DNA of 63,583 nt, taken from assembly GCA_019634365.1 (NCBI GenBank), contig JAHQVM010000094.1, positions 1-63,583 on the forward strand. The letters are read 5' to 3'. The translations under genes and the position numbers were made by a program. The stretch is from Flavobacteriaceae bacterium (lineage in GTDB: Bacteria; Bacteroidota; Bacteroidia; Flavobacteriales; Flavobacteriaceae). Position 1 is the stretch's first letter, and the number at the start of each line of letters is the position of its first letter. This document shows positions 1 through 8,969 of this stretch, piece after piece. Under the pieces are notes generated by a model. That model saw nothing but the letters and a program-made list of their open reading frames with translations, searched no databases and had not been told where the DNA came from.

Positions 1-1098
1 CCATACATCTCGGGAAACGAATTGGCCTATATTCGGGATGCCGTCGCCAAAGGAAAAATTTCTGGGAATGGTTACTACACCCAAAAATGCCAACATTTTT
101 TTGAGGATCGATTCCATTTCCGAAAGGTACTGTTGACCACAAGTTGTACCGATGCTTTGGAAATGGCTGCCTTGTTATTGGACATTCAGGAAGGGGATGA
201 GGTAATTATGCCCTCTTATACATTTGTTTCTACGGCCAATGCCTTTGTATTGCGAGGAGCAAAAATAGTCTTTGCCGATTCTGGCTCCGAACATCCTGGA
301 ATGGATGCAGCACTCATCGAGTCTTTATTAACGGCAAAAACAAAAGCCATTGTGGTGGTGCACTACGCTGGAGTAGCATGTGATATGGATAGCATCATGC
401 AGGTGGCCGAAAAGAATGACCTCTTCGTTGTGGAAGACGCGGCCCAAGCGATTCAGAGTTTTTATAAGGATAAGCCGCTTGGTGGCATTGGACATTTAGC
501 CGCTTTTTCGTTTCATGAAACCAAGAATATTCAGTGTGGAGAAGGCGGATTACTGGTGATTAATGATGAAAGATTTGTGGATAGGGCGGAAATCATTTGG
601 GAAAAGGGAACCAATCGAAGCGCTTTTTTTCGGGGTGAGATCGATAAGTATGGTTGGGTAGATGTGGGTTCTTCTTTTTTACCCAGTGAATTGAATGCTG
701 CCTATTTATATGCTCAATTGGAGCATTTGGACGAAATTCAGAAAAGGCGAATTCAGCTCTGTGAAAAATACAAGGAAGAACTTTCGCAATGGGCGAAGGA
801 CTTGGGAATTCAATTGCCCTACATACCCCAATATGGAACCCAAAATGGACATATGTTTTACCTGCTATGCAAGGATGTAGATCAGCGAACTTCCATTATT
901 ACGCATTTAAAATCGAAAGAGATCCTATCGGTTTTCCATTACCTTAGTTTACACCAAAGCCCTTATTTTTCCGAAAAGCACGATGGTAGGGATTTGCCTC
1001 ATAGCGACCGATATACCGAAACACTCTTGCGATTACCTTTGTTTTATGAGTTGGACCCCGAACCCGTTATTTCAGCCCTTTTAGCTTATGTTGACTAA
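1..1098 (+). CDS. wecE: dTDP-4-amino-4,6-dideoxygalactose transaminase, 5' partial
   Basis: This is a PLP-dependent sugar aminotransferase of the DegT/DnrJ/EryC1 (WecE/RffA) type. The family converts dTDP-4-keto-6-deoxyglucose to dTDP-4-amino-4,6-dideoxygalactose for surface polysaccharides. The frame is open from base 1 (PYISGNELAYI), which matches the family N-terminus, so the true start lies a few codons upstream of the window. The PLP lysine is in SFHETKN (visible codon 175). GDEVIMPSYTFVSTANAF, HYAGVACDMD and VVEDAAQ are strongly WecE-like. About 365 residues are visible, against roughly 376 for the family. The gene overlaps the next one by 11 nt, which fits a polysaccharide operon. Family assignment is firm; the exact sugar is inferred. 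Confidence 0.93.
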   Translation, partial: PYISGNELAYIRDAVAKGKISGNGYYTQKCQHFFEDRFHFRKVLLTTSCTDALEMAALLLDIQEGDEVIMPSYTFVSTANAFVLRGAKIVFADSGSEHPGMDAALIESLLTAKTKAIVVVHYAGVACDMDSIMQVAEKNDLFVVEDAAQAIQSFYKDKPLGGIGHLAAFSFHETKNIQCGEGGLLVINDERFVDRAEIIWEKGTNRSAFFRGEIDKYGWVDVGSSFLPSELNAAYLYAQLEHLDEIQKRRIQLCEKYKEELSQWAKDLGIQLPYIPQYGTQNGHMFYLLCKDVDQRTSIITHLKSKEILSVFHYLSLHQSPYFSEKHDGRDLPHSDRYTETLLRLPLFYELDPEPVISALLAYVD

Positions 1099-2299
1099 AG
1101 CGATACACTATGTATTTAGGATTACAATAGCGATTTATACGTTATTATCCGGATACTATTTTCTTCGAAAACCCGGAGGCGGAGGTGATGAGCGTCTTTT
1201 TATTTCCGATTTGGAGTATATCGCATCCGAAGGCTGGTGGGCAGCTATAGAAAAAGGGATTTCGATTCCGTATATGTTGCTTTCTTATCCCCTTACCAGT
1301 TTCATGGAGCCATACCTAGCTCTGAGATTGGTTAATCTGCTCTTGTTCGGTGGTCTGCTGTATTATTTCTATCGAAGAATCCATATCCGAAAGTGGAATT
1401 TCTACTTTTTGATCCTCTTCTTCTTCAGTACCGTGGGCTATTTCATGGCGGGAATTAACGATACACTATTTGTGGTTTCTTTGGTCATTTTTATGGTAGA
1501 AACCTACAAAGTTCTTTCTATTGAAAATAGAACTTCATTGGCATGGTGGGGAATGGGTATTGTTCTGGCTTTTCTCACGCGCAAACTCGTGTTTGTCTTT
1601 ATTCCAGTAGTGCTTTTATCAGTAGTGTTTTTGTGGAAATACAAGAAGGGAAATATACGCACACTTCTTTTCCCATTTTTGCTACTTCTCATGGGGCTAG
1701 GCCTTAATACACCGTCATTTAAAGCTCAAAAAGGACTTTCATACGATCAAAAGTTACCACCCACGGAGGTACAATCAACTTGGGCGCAGCGTCAATATCT
1801 GGCACAGCTTTGGGTAAATGAAGGAAAACTGCCCAATAACAATCATCCCAGTTGGAAACAAACAGATAAATACCTGAAGGAACATGGTGAAAACTCCTTG
1901 CCTAAAACCATTTCTGGAGGGATATTATTGGATCCAGGACTCACTATTAAGGAGTTCGTTAAGGATTTCGTTTTCAGTGTCACTTATGGTGTACGTCAAT
2001 TGGGGCTTATTTTGCCCACCATGCTCGTTTTGGCAGTTATAGGATTGTATAGGATAAGGAAGTTTTCTATTGGCAATTTTGTTCCATGGTCGGTATTGAT
2101 CATGGTAAGCATATTTTCGCTCATTATCGTATCTTTTGTTGAATTACGATGGTTGGCTCCTGTTTTTATAGTTTCCATTTTTTATTTTTACACACTTTCA
2201 GAAGCACAACGAATCCCTAAAACTCTAGTGTTGGCCAATTATGCATTTATGATCTTGTTGAGTTGCTATGGCATGTACGGTTTAATCGGGAAGTTATAA
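1088..2299 (+). CDS. polytopic membrane protein, GT-C glycosyltransferase-like
   Basis: A 403-residue integral membrane protein with roughly ten hydrophobic segments. An acidic pair (D34 E35) sits in the first loop, just after the first membrane segment. It is followed by a second aromatic loop and a helix resembling the LALRLVN segment of GT-C enzymes. GT-C transferases use polyprenyl-phosphate sugars and keep a catalytic Asp in that first outside loop, so a GT-C role in decorating or extending the glycan is a reasonable inference. I do not recognise a specific family. It overlaps wecE by 11 nt and the next gene by 1 nt (TAATG). A hypothetical polysaccharide membrane protein is the safe call. 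Confidence 0.6.
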   Translation: MLTKAIHYVFRITIAIYTLLSGYYFLRKPGGGGDERLFISDLEYIASEGWWAAIEKGISIPYMLLSYPLTSFMEPYLALRLVNLLLFGGLLYYFYRRIHIRKWNFYFLILFFFSTVGYFMAGINDTLFVVSLVIFMVETYKVLSIENRTSLAWWGMGIVLAFLTRKLVFVFIPVVLLSVVFLWKYKKGNIRTLLFPFLLLLMGLGLNTPSFKAQKGLSYDQKLPPTEVQSTWAQRQYLAQLWVNEGKLPNNNHPSWKQTDKYLKEHGENSLPKTISGGILLDPGLTIKEFVKDFVFSVTYGVRQLGLILPTMLVLAVIGLYRIRKFSIGNFVPWSVLIMVSIFSLIIVSFVELRWLAPVFIVSIFYFYTLSEAQRIPKTLVLANYAFMILLSCYGMYGLIGKL

Positions 2300-3669
2300 T
2301 GAAGACCCCCAAGCAAATACTCGTATTCACCCCTGACGGAACGGGAATTAAGAACTACCTGTACTCCAGTGTTTTTAAAAATACGGATGCAGAAATAAGC
2401 CTATTTCACAATTTTGATGAGGACACACTTTCCCAGATTTCCACCAATATAGCCATTCGCAATACCTATGAAATCCCTTCGTACTCCGAAAGTATTAGGG
2501 AAAAATTCTTGCGGGAACTTATTCACGCTGTACGGATACGGGAAAATGCGAAACGGGAAAAGAACCCTACCATTTTTGCTTTCAGGAAGAAGAACCACAA
2601 AGGTTGGAAGCTGAAACTGTTTTTCTCATTAGTGAATCTTAGAGCCAAATTTGTTCGAGGGGAGCGGAGTCTTCAGAAATTGGAAACAAAATATGAAAAG
2701 GCCCTTACCAAGAATGATTTCTATGCGAGCATTAGAAAATTGCTGAATGATATTCAGCCCGATACGGTCTTCTGTACCCATCAAAGAGCCCTGAAGGCAC
2801 CTACTGTGTTCAAGGCCGCCAGGGATATGGGGGTTAAAACGGTAACCGTGATCTATTCATGGGATAACATTCCAAAGGCACGTTTGGCCTTACGGGCAGA
2901 TTCGTACCTTCTTTGGTCCGATTATATGAAGGAGGAAACCCAGCGATTTTATCCAGAGTTGCCAGAAGAACAGTTGTTGGTAACGGGAACTCCTCAGTTC
3001 GAATTTTATAATGATCCAACCAACATTATACCCAAGGAGGAATTTTACGGTCGTTATGGACTGGACCCTTCAAAAAAGATCGTTTGCTTTTCTGGGGATG
3101 ACGTTAAAACATCTCCCTACGATCCCTATTACCTACGTGATTTAGCGGAAGGAATAACCAAGGCTGGAATGGAAGGAAACTATCAGATTGTATTCCGCCG
3201 CTGTCCGGTAGATGTTTCCGGGCGATACGATTGGGTGCTGAAGGAATATCCAGACCTCATTGTAGACATGCCACCACTATGGAATTTCAATAGTGCCATT
3301 TGGACCGCTATTTATCCGCAGTATGACGATGTAAAACTTCTAGTGAGTTTAGCCTATTATGGAGATATAGTCATTAACGTCGGTTCTACGATGGCCTTCG
3401 ATTTTGGGATGTTTCAAAAACCCTGTATCTATATAAATTACGATCATGTTTCCGACCCAAATTGGTCGGTGGATACCATATACAACTATCAACACTTTAG
3501 AAGTATGCCCCATAAAAAAGCGGTATATTGGTGGAATGAAAGATCGGAGATTGCGGGCATTATTCAAGAGGCACTAGATCATCCAAAGACTCGTATCGAA
3601 GAATGGTTTGGGATTGTCGTGAATCATAATGACAGTGCCTCCGAAAACGTGAAAAAAGCACTTCTGTAA
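2299..3669 (+). CDS. GT-B-fold-like glycosyltransferase or epimerase-like protein, family unclear
   Basis: A soluble protein of 456 residues. The start is placed at ATG 2299 because it makes a TAATG junction with the upstream stop and the protein begins cleanly with MKTPKQILVFTPDG, a Rossmann-type first strand. A longer frame from 2263 would run into the upstream gene. The second half has the look of CDP-glycerol transferase or UDP-GlcNAc epimerase type GT-B proteins: VTVIYSWDNIP, LLWSDYMKEE, VTGTPQFEFY, and near the C-terminus GSTMAFDFGMFQKPCIYINYD, which resembles a nucleotide-sugar binding loop. I infer transfer of a sugar or polyol phosphate. No close named family is recognised. Confidence 0.6.
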   Translation: MKTPKQILVFTPDGTGIKNYLYSSVFKNTDAEISLFHNFDEDTLSQISTNIAIRNTYEIPSYSESIREKFLRELIHAVRIRENAKREKNPTIFAFRKKNHKGWKLKLFFSLVNLRAKFVRGERSLQKLETKYEKALTKNDFYASIRKLLNDIQPDTVFCTHQRALKAPTVFKAARDMGVKTVTVIYSWDNIPKARLALRADSYLLWSDYMKEETQRFYPELPEEQLLVTGTPQFEFYNDPTNIIPKEEFYGRYGLDPSKKIVCFSGDDVKTSPYDPYYLRDLAEGITKAGMEGNYQIVFRRCPVDVSGRYDWVLKEYPDLIVDMPPLWNFNSAIWTAIYPQYDDVKLLVSLAYYGDIVINVGSTMAFDFGMFQKPCIYINYDHVSDPNWSVDTIYNYQHFRSMPHKKAVYWWNERSEIAGIIQEALDHPKTRIEEWFGIVVNHNDSASENVKKALL

Positions 3670-4799
3670 TGCATATCCTTTTCTTATCGGGCGAATATCC
3701 TTTGTGGACTTCGGGAGGTGTAGGTACTTTTATCCAAACCTTGGGAAGGGCATTGGTGAAAGACGGCCATAGCGTTACAGTACTTGGGCAGGGAAAGGAT
3801 AAGGAGGAAGTATATTTGGAGGACGAGGGCATTCGGATTTTTAGATTGCCAAAGAACACGAGTAAGCTCCCGAATTTTGTTTTTAATGCACGGCAAATCA
3901 ATAGGAAACTGAAGATCATTCAAAAGGAAAACCCTATTTCCATTATAGAATCGGCCGAAGGGGGACTGGCATTGATCACTAAGAAACACCCAGCCAAGAA
4001 AGTGATTCGCCTTCACGGAGGACACCATTTTTTTGCTGAGGCCGAAAGGCGACCTATTCATTGGCGGAAAGGAAAATTGGAGAAGATGTCTTTTAAAAAG
4101 GCAGACGGATTTATCGCCATATCCCAATACGTAAAGCAACATACACAGAACTATTTGTCTTATGGGAATAAGCCAGTTTCCATTATTAATCTTCCGGTTG
4201 GAATTCCTTCCGAAGGGATCAACGCAAGTACCGATCCCGATCGAATACTTTTTGCTGGTACCATTTGCGAGAAGAAGGGAGTAAAAGAATTAGTGGAAGC
4301 GTTTCAGATAGTAAAGGAACACTATCCGGAGAAGCATCTCGACCTTTTTGGTAGAGAATGGTTTTATCCCGATGGAACGACCTTTGAAGCAGAAATCCGT
4401 AATTCTTTTCCTGCATCGCACTTCGAAAACATCCATTTTATGGGAGCCATACCCAGAAAGGAATTGGATGAAAAATATGCTAAGGCAGCATTCTGCGTGT
4501 TCCCCTCCCATATGGAAACCCAAGGGTTGGTTTCTCTAGAGGCTATGGCTTTGGCCAAACCGGTAATCTTTTCCCAATACGGACCCGGGCCAGAAACCAT
4601 AGAGCATGGAACCAATGGCCTATTGTGCGACGTGTATAAGCCGAGTGATATTGCAGAAAAAATGATATGGTGTATCGAACATCCCAAAAAAGCAAACGAA
4701 TTAGGAATCAAAGGTCGAAAAACGGTTGCCGAAAAATATGATCCCAATAAGATCTTACGCCAGAATGTAAGTTTTTACAAAAGCCTTTTGCAGGGATGA
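3669..4799 (+). CDS. glycosyltransferase family 4
   Basis: A retaining GT-B glycosyltransferase of 376 residues. The N-terminal domain opens with HILFLSGEYP and an acceptor-side GGVGT loop (residues 16-20), typical of GT4. The C-terminal nucleotide-sugar domain starts near FAGTICEKKGVKELV and carries the E-x7-E motif (E283, E291) in METQGLVSLEAMALAKP. The start overlaps the upstream stop by 1 nt (TAATG). The donor and acceptor cannot be read from sequence. It adds one sugar to the lipid-linked repeat unit at the cytoplasmic face of the inner membrane, by analogy with the family. Confidence 0.85.
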   Translation: MHILFLSGEYPLWTSGGVGTFIQTLGRALVKDGHSVTVLGQGKDKEEVYLEDEGIRIFRLPKNTSKLPNFVFNARQINRKLKIIQKENPISIIESAEGGLALITKKHPAKKVIRLHGGHHFFAEAERRPIHWRKGKLEKMSFKKADGFIAISQYVKQHTQNYLSYGNKPVSIINLPVGIPSEGINASTDPDRILFAGTICEKKGVKELVEAFQIVKEHYPEKHLDLFGREWFYPDGTTFEAEIRNSFPASHFENIHFMGAIPRKELDEKYAKAAFCVFPSHMETQGLVSLEAMALAKPVIFSQYGPGPETIEHGTNGLLCDVYKPSDIAEKMIWCIEHPKKANELGIKGRKTVAEKYDPNKILRQNVSFYKSLLQG

Positions 4800-5881
4800 A
4801 AAGGGAAACGAAGCAAACCGTTTTTTTGGCATTTTCCATTGGGGATTCTGCTGTTTCAAATTTGTTCTCGCTCTTGGCGAAAAGGTTATCGGAGGATTAT
4901 CATGTAGTCATATTTTCAGACAAAAGAAAACCGTTTTCTTTTCCTTCAGATTCCATAGAAGTGGTTTACTGGCCGTCTCCAAGACCTACTCGTTTCAGGG
5001 ACTTTCGCTTTCTTTATACAAAAATTAGAGCATACCGTCCGGTGCTTATGCTTCCCGTATTTGGGGCAAACAATTTATTTGCCCTTTGTGGATATTTAAA
5101 CCGAGTACCACATCGGCTGATGACGCATAGAACTATTTCAAGTCATTTTAAAACCTCCAATTTTAAGAAATGGCGAAAGCGAAGAGTTTTTTCTTGGGCG
5201 ACAGAAATCATAGCCAATTCCAAAGCAACCAAACAGGATTTGGTACATACATTCCATGTTCCCGAAAATAAAATAGAGGTATTGCCCAATGGAGTTCCAG
5301 ATCCGAAAGTGACCAACGTAAGGGAAGATTTCACGATTGCTTATGTGGGTAGATTATCTGAAAAGAAAGGTGTTGATGTATTGTTGAATGCCATGACGCA
5401 ATTGATTATAAAGGAACCTGCGGTACAACTTCACCTTATGGGCGGAGGTGCCGAAGAAGTTGAAAAGTATTCCCAGATAGCGAAGGATTTGGGCCTGGAA
5501 TCAAATACTGTGTTTTATGGGTCGCGACCTAAGGAGGAAGTGTTGGAACTTTTTTCCAAGGCTCGTTTCGCCGTAGTTCCTTCCTTGTCGGAAGGCTTCG
5601 GGTTTGTGGTTATTGAGGCCTTTTCGGTAAAAACACCGGTAATAGGCTCCAATACGGGAGGCATCGCCGAAATTATCCGTGATGGCAAAGATGGTATTTT
5701 GGTAACTCCAGGTGATGCCAATGTCCTTTTCGATGCCATGTTAACTTTTTTGAATACTGAAAATGCTACCGAAGAAATGGGAGAAAGAGCATACCAACGA
5801 TTTTTGAAACATTTCGAAATTCAAGCAGTGGTTCATACTTTTGCCACATACCTCATCCAAAAAATTAATCGAAACCTATGA
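4796..5881 (+). CDS. glycosyltransferase family 4
   Basis: A 361-residue GT4 glycosyltransferase. The N-terminal domain contains AHRLMTHRTISSH-like acceptor loops and the linker IIANSKATKQDLV. The C-terminal domain starts at IAYVGRLSEKKGVDVLL and contains the E-x7-E donor motif (E266, E274) in SEGFGFVVIEAF. It is coupled to the upstream gene by an ATGA overlap and to the downstream FkbM gene in the same way. Its members usually transfer hexoses or deoxyhexoses with retention. Its position inside the run of glycosyltransferases points to repeat-unit assembly. Confidence 0.86.
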   Translation: MKRETKQTVFLAFSIGDSAVSNLFSLLAKRLSEDYHVVIFSDKRKPFSFPSDSIEVVYWPSPRPTRFRDFRFLYTKIRAYRPVLMLPVFGANNLFALCGYLNRVPHRLMTHRTISSHFKTSNFKKWRKRRVFSWATEIIANSKATKQDLVHTFHVPENKIEVLPNGVPDPKVTNVREDFTIAYVGRLSEKKGVDVLLNAMTQLIIKEPAVQLHLMGGGAEEVEKYSQIAKDLGLESNTVFYGSRPKEEVLELFSKARFAVVPSLSEGFGFVVIEAFSVKTPVIGSNTGGIAEIIRDGKDGILVTPGDANVLFDAMLTFLNTENATEEMGERAYQRFLKHFEIQAVVHTFATYLIQKINRNL

Positions 5882-6795
5882 ACAGCTTGAGTTGGGTGCG
5901 TTTTATCTGCAGCTTTTTTCCACCTATCGTGGCTCAGTCCGTTCGGGATCGGTTGATGCCAGTCGCTAAAGGGGAAAAACTAGCTGTGGAATTCAGAAGG
6001 CGAGCATTTACAGGAAGCTATTTTCTCGGCAATACAAGCGATTTTCATGCATTCAAATTTTTGATTCACGGATACTTCGATTGGAGAAATGTAGTGCTCG
6101 CCAAGAAAATAAATAAAATGAAAACGGGCGATTTGGTGGAAGTAGGCGCCAATATAGGCACAGAAACCATTGGCCTGGCCGATTTGGATACCGATACAAC
6201 CGTGCATGCTTTCGAACCCTTACCCAGTAATTTCGAAAGCCTTCGAAGAATTAAGGAATACAACCAACTGGATAATTTGAAACTATACAATACCTTGGTT
6301 TCGAATGAAAAAGGGGAAGCCTACTTTAAGGTTCCCTCAAAAAACAGCTCAGGTTCGGGACATATTCTTGATCAAGGTAATGATGAAGCTACCCGTTTTC
6401 AGGTGTTGACATTGGACGAGACCTTATCCAATACGCAGAGTGTTGCCGCAATTATTGCAGATGTGGAAGGGTATGAGCCTCATGTTCTGGCGGGTGCAAC
6501 TCAGGTGATTCAAAAACATAAACCCTTCTTAATTCTTGAGGTAAACCAGCGCTTCCTGAAAGAAAGAGCTCAGACTACTGTTGCAGACTTTCATCATCAT
6601 TTGGAGCAAATGGGGTATGATTGTTTTTATATTGAAAGATTGGGGCTTAGACCGGTTAATGCTCCTAATTTTGAAGTAAAGTCGAATAAGAATTGGTTGT
6701 GTATTCCGGAGGAATATTCAGAAAAAAATAATAGGCTCTCAAGAGCGATTAGAAATAATGCATTCAACCCACTATTGCGATACATTGTTTTTTAA
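5878..6795 (+). CDS. FkbM family SAM-dependent methyltransferase
   Basis: A 305-residue class I methyltransferase. The SAM-binding motif EVGANIG (residues 88-94) and the acidic FEPLPSN motif (112-118) are characteristic of FkbM domains, and DVEGYEPHVLAGA is the usual C-terminal FkbM block. FkbM proteins in capsule or O-antigen loci methylate sugar hydroxyls, so this gene probably O-methylates a residue of the glycan or caps the chain. The first 30 residues are hydrophobic enough to suggest membrane association. ATGA overlap with the upstream glycosyltransferase. Confidence 0.85.
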   Translation: MNSLSWVRFICSFFPPIVAQSVRDRLMPVAKGEKLAVEFRRRAFTGSYFLGNTSDFHAFKFLIHGYFDWRNVVLAKKINKMKTGDLVEVGANIGTETIGLADLDTDTTVHAFEPLPSNFESLRRIKEYNQLDNLKLYNTLVSNEKGEAYFKVPSKNSSGSGHILDQGNDEATRFQVLTLDETLSNTQSVAAIIADVEGYEPHVLAGATQVIQKHKPFLILEVNQRFLKERAQTTVADFHHHLEQMGYDCFYIERLGLRPVNAPNFEVKSNKNWLCIPEEYSEKNNRLSRAIRNNAFNPLLRYIVF

Positions 6796-6807
6796 TTGAA
6801 TGAATTC

Positions 6808-7923
6808 ATGAAATTGGCCATCATCACACACGTTCCGCATTACCCAAAGGAGAATACCTTTGCGGGGTATGGTCCGTATGTGCGTGAGATGAATCTTTGG
6901 GCACAGTATGCAAGCCATTTGGAAATCGCAGCGCCCGTAGTGAATGGGACGACAGATGATATTCATTTACCCTATGAGCATAAAGATGTAAGAGTTTTCC
7001 ATACGCCTATGATGGCGTTTACTTCATTGGGTATGAGCCTCAGAACCTTGTTGAGTCTACCAGTGATTTTGTTCCAATTGTTTAGGGTAATGCGAGGTGC
7101 CGATCATATTCACCTGCGATGCCCTGGGACATTGGGATTAATGGCGTGTTTTGTACAAATGTTTTTCCCCAGAAAAGCGAAGACTGCCAAATACGCAGGA
7201 AATTGGGATCCCAACGCTCCACAGCCTTTTAGCTATAGACTTCAGAAGAGATGGTTGTCCAATACCTTTTTTACTCGCAATATGAAGGTTTTGGTGTACG
7301 GCGAATGGCCCAATCAAACCCGAAATATTGTTCCTTTCTTTACGGCGACGTATCGCAATAGCAAGATTGAAAAAATTACCAATAGAGCCTTTCAATCACC
7401 CTTCCGATTTATGTTTGTAGGAACCCTGTCGCCCGGAAAGCAACCGAAATATGTAGTACGGATGATAGAGGGTTTACTTAAAAAAGGCGTGGAATGCCAC
7501 TTGGATTTTTACGGAGATGGGGTAGAAAAAGAGGCTTTGAAAGAAACTGTGGCAAGAAAAAAATTGGAAAATTCGATTACCTTTCATGGGAATCAGACCG
7601 CGGTGGTTATCGAAGAAGCTTATAAAAATGCACATTTTTTGGTATTGCCTTCACGATCTGAAGGATGGCCCAAGGTCCTTGCCGAGGCCATGTTTTGGGG
7701 GTGTATTCCCATAGCGACCCAAATTTCATGTGTGCCTTGGATGTTGGGCTTTGGAGACCGCGGAATTCTGTTGGAAAGTGACCATGAAAGTAATATGAAG
7801 CAGATAAGCGGACTTCTTGCGGATAGTGCACGAATGATAAAGATGGCCCAAGAGGGACAGTCTTGGTCACATCAATATACGTTAGACCGTTTTGAAGAAG
7901 AAATAAAGACATTTCTCACATGA
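6808..7923 (+). CDS. glycosyltransferase family 4
   Basis: A GT4 glycosyltransferase of 371 residues from ATG 6808. A TTG at 6796 in the same frame would add four residues, but MKLAIITHVPHY is the natural first strand, so I use the ATG. The C-terminal Rossmann domain begins at FMFVGTLSPGKQP. The E-x7-E motif (E285, E293) is in SEGWPKVLAEAMFWG. The N-terminal half has a hydrophobic stretch and HIHLRCPG. It is followed by an ATGA overlap with the next glycosyltransferase. Substrate unknown. Confidence 0.84.
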   Translation: MKLAIITHVPHYPKENTFAGYGPYVREMNLWAQYASHLEIAAPVVNGTTDDIHLPYEHKDVRVFHTPMMAFTSLGMSLRTLLSLPVILFQLFRVMRGADHIHLRCPGTLGLMACFVQMFFPRKAKTAKYAGNWDPNAPQPFSYRLQKRWLSNTFFTRNMKVLVYGEWPNQTRNIVPFFTATYRNSKIEKITNRAFQSPFRFMFVGTLSPGKQPKYVVRMIEGLLKKGVECHLDFYGDGVEKEALKETVARKKLENSITFHGNQTAVVIEEAYKNAHFLVLPSRSEGWPKVLAEAMFWGCIPIATQISCVPWMLGFGDRGILLESDHESNMKQISGLLADSARMIKMAQEGQSWSHQYTLDRFEEEIKTFLT

Positions 7924-8966
7924 GGGTGCTTCAACTCATAGATTCCTTAGATGCCGGTGGGGCAGAGCGCATGGCCGTTAGTTTGGCCAATGGGTTGGCT
8001 CAATATATTGAGAAGTCTTATTTATGTGCGACGCGAAAAGAAGGGATCCTTAAAAATGATATTTCGGAAACCGTGGGTTATCTATTCTTACATAGAAAAC
8101 GAACCTTAGACCCAGGAGCGGTGATGCGTTTGCGTTCCTATGTGAAACGCAATAAAATTGGAGTGATACATGCACATGGGACTTCATTTTTTATGGCTAC
8201 CCAAGTGAAATTGCTTCATCCAAAGATTCGATTGATTTGGCATGCCCATTATGGCCATCGCGCTACCACAAGTCGGGAGCAGAATAAGCCTTTGTACTAC
8301 TGCTCAAGAAATTTCGATGGTATTGTTACAGTAAATACCGATCTAAAACAGTGGTGCATGGATACTTTAAAAGCTAAAAAAGTAGTGTATGTACCCAATT
8401 TTGTTCCTTCCGAGCGGTTTTTGGAAGCCCATAAGGAACGAAAGAATGAAATTGTTTGTGTCGCTAACCTTAAGGAGCCTAAGAATCATATGAATTTATT
8501 GAAGGCCTTTCAGCAGGTTCATACAGCGTTTCCGGAATGGCAACTTTTATTGATTGGAAAGGATTTTAATGATGCTTACTCCAAGGAGCTAACCGAATTT
8601 TGCCTTGAGCATGGAATGGATGCCTCGGTGTTGCGATTGGGACAGCGGGATGATGTATCACAAATATTGAGTTCTTGTGCCATTGGGGTGTTATCCTCAG
8701 ACAATGAAGGCCTTCCAATGGCGTTACTGGAATACGGGGCGGCTGGCTTGGCCGTGGCAATTACCAATGTAGGGCAGTGTGCAGCGGTGGTCAAAGAACA
8801 TGGTAAAGTAGTACCTCCTAACAACCCTGATGCTCTTGCGAATGCACTTATTGCGTATATTTCGGACGAAGATATACGGAAAAAAGAAGGAAAACGCTAT
8901 CGAAAGCATGTCTTGGAAACATACAGCGAAAAGGCCGTAATACCCCAATTATTGGAACTATACTAG
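7920..8966 (+). CDS. glycosyltransferase family 4
   Basis: A 348-residue GT4 enzyme. The N-terminus, VLQLIDSLDAGGAERMAV, has the GGAER acceptor-domain signature typical of lipopolysaccharide and capsule GT4 proteins. The donor domain starts at IVCVANLKEPKNHMNLL and has E-x7-E (E263, E271) in NEGLPMALLEYGAAG. ATGA overlap with the upstream gene and a TAG stop, followed 3 nt later by the polymerase gene. Probably one of the later sugar additions of the repeat unit; specificity not readable. Confidence 0.87.
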   Translation: MRVLQLIDSLDAGGAERMAVSLANGLAQYIEKSYLCATRKEGILKNDISETVGYLFLHRKRTLDPGAVMRLRSYVKRNKIGVIHAHGTSFFMATQVKLLHPKIRLIWHAHYGHRATTSREQNKPLYYCSRNFDGIVTVNTDLKQWCMDTLKAKKVVYVPNFVPSERFLEAHKERKNEIVCVANLKEPKNHMNLLKAFQQVHTAFPEWQLLLIGKDFNDAYSKELTEFCLEHGMDASVLRLGQRDDVSQILSSCAIGVLSSDNEGLPMALLEYGAAGLAVAITNVGQCAAVVKEHGKVVPPNNPDALANALIAYISDEDIRKKEGKRYRKHVLETYSEKAVIPQLLELY

Positions 8967-8969
8967 GAT

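Noticed and set aside
3684-4142. 152-residue ORF antisense to a GT4 gene
   Set aside because: It mirrors a clear glycosyltransferase frame, has no recognisable domain, and is a codon-bias shadow.
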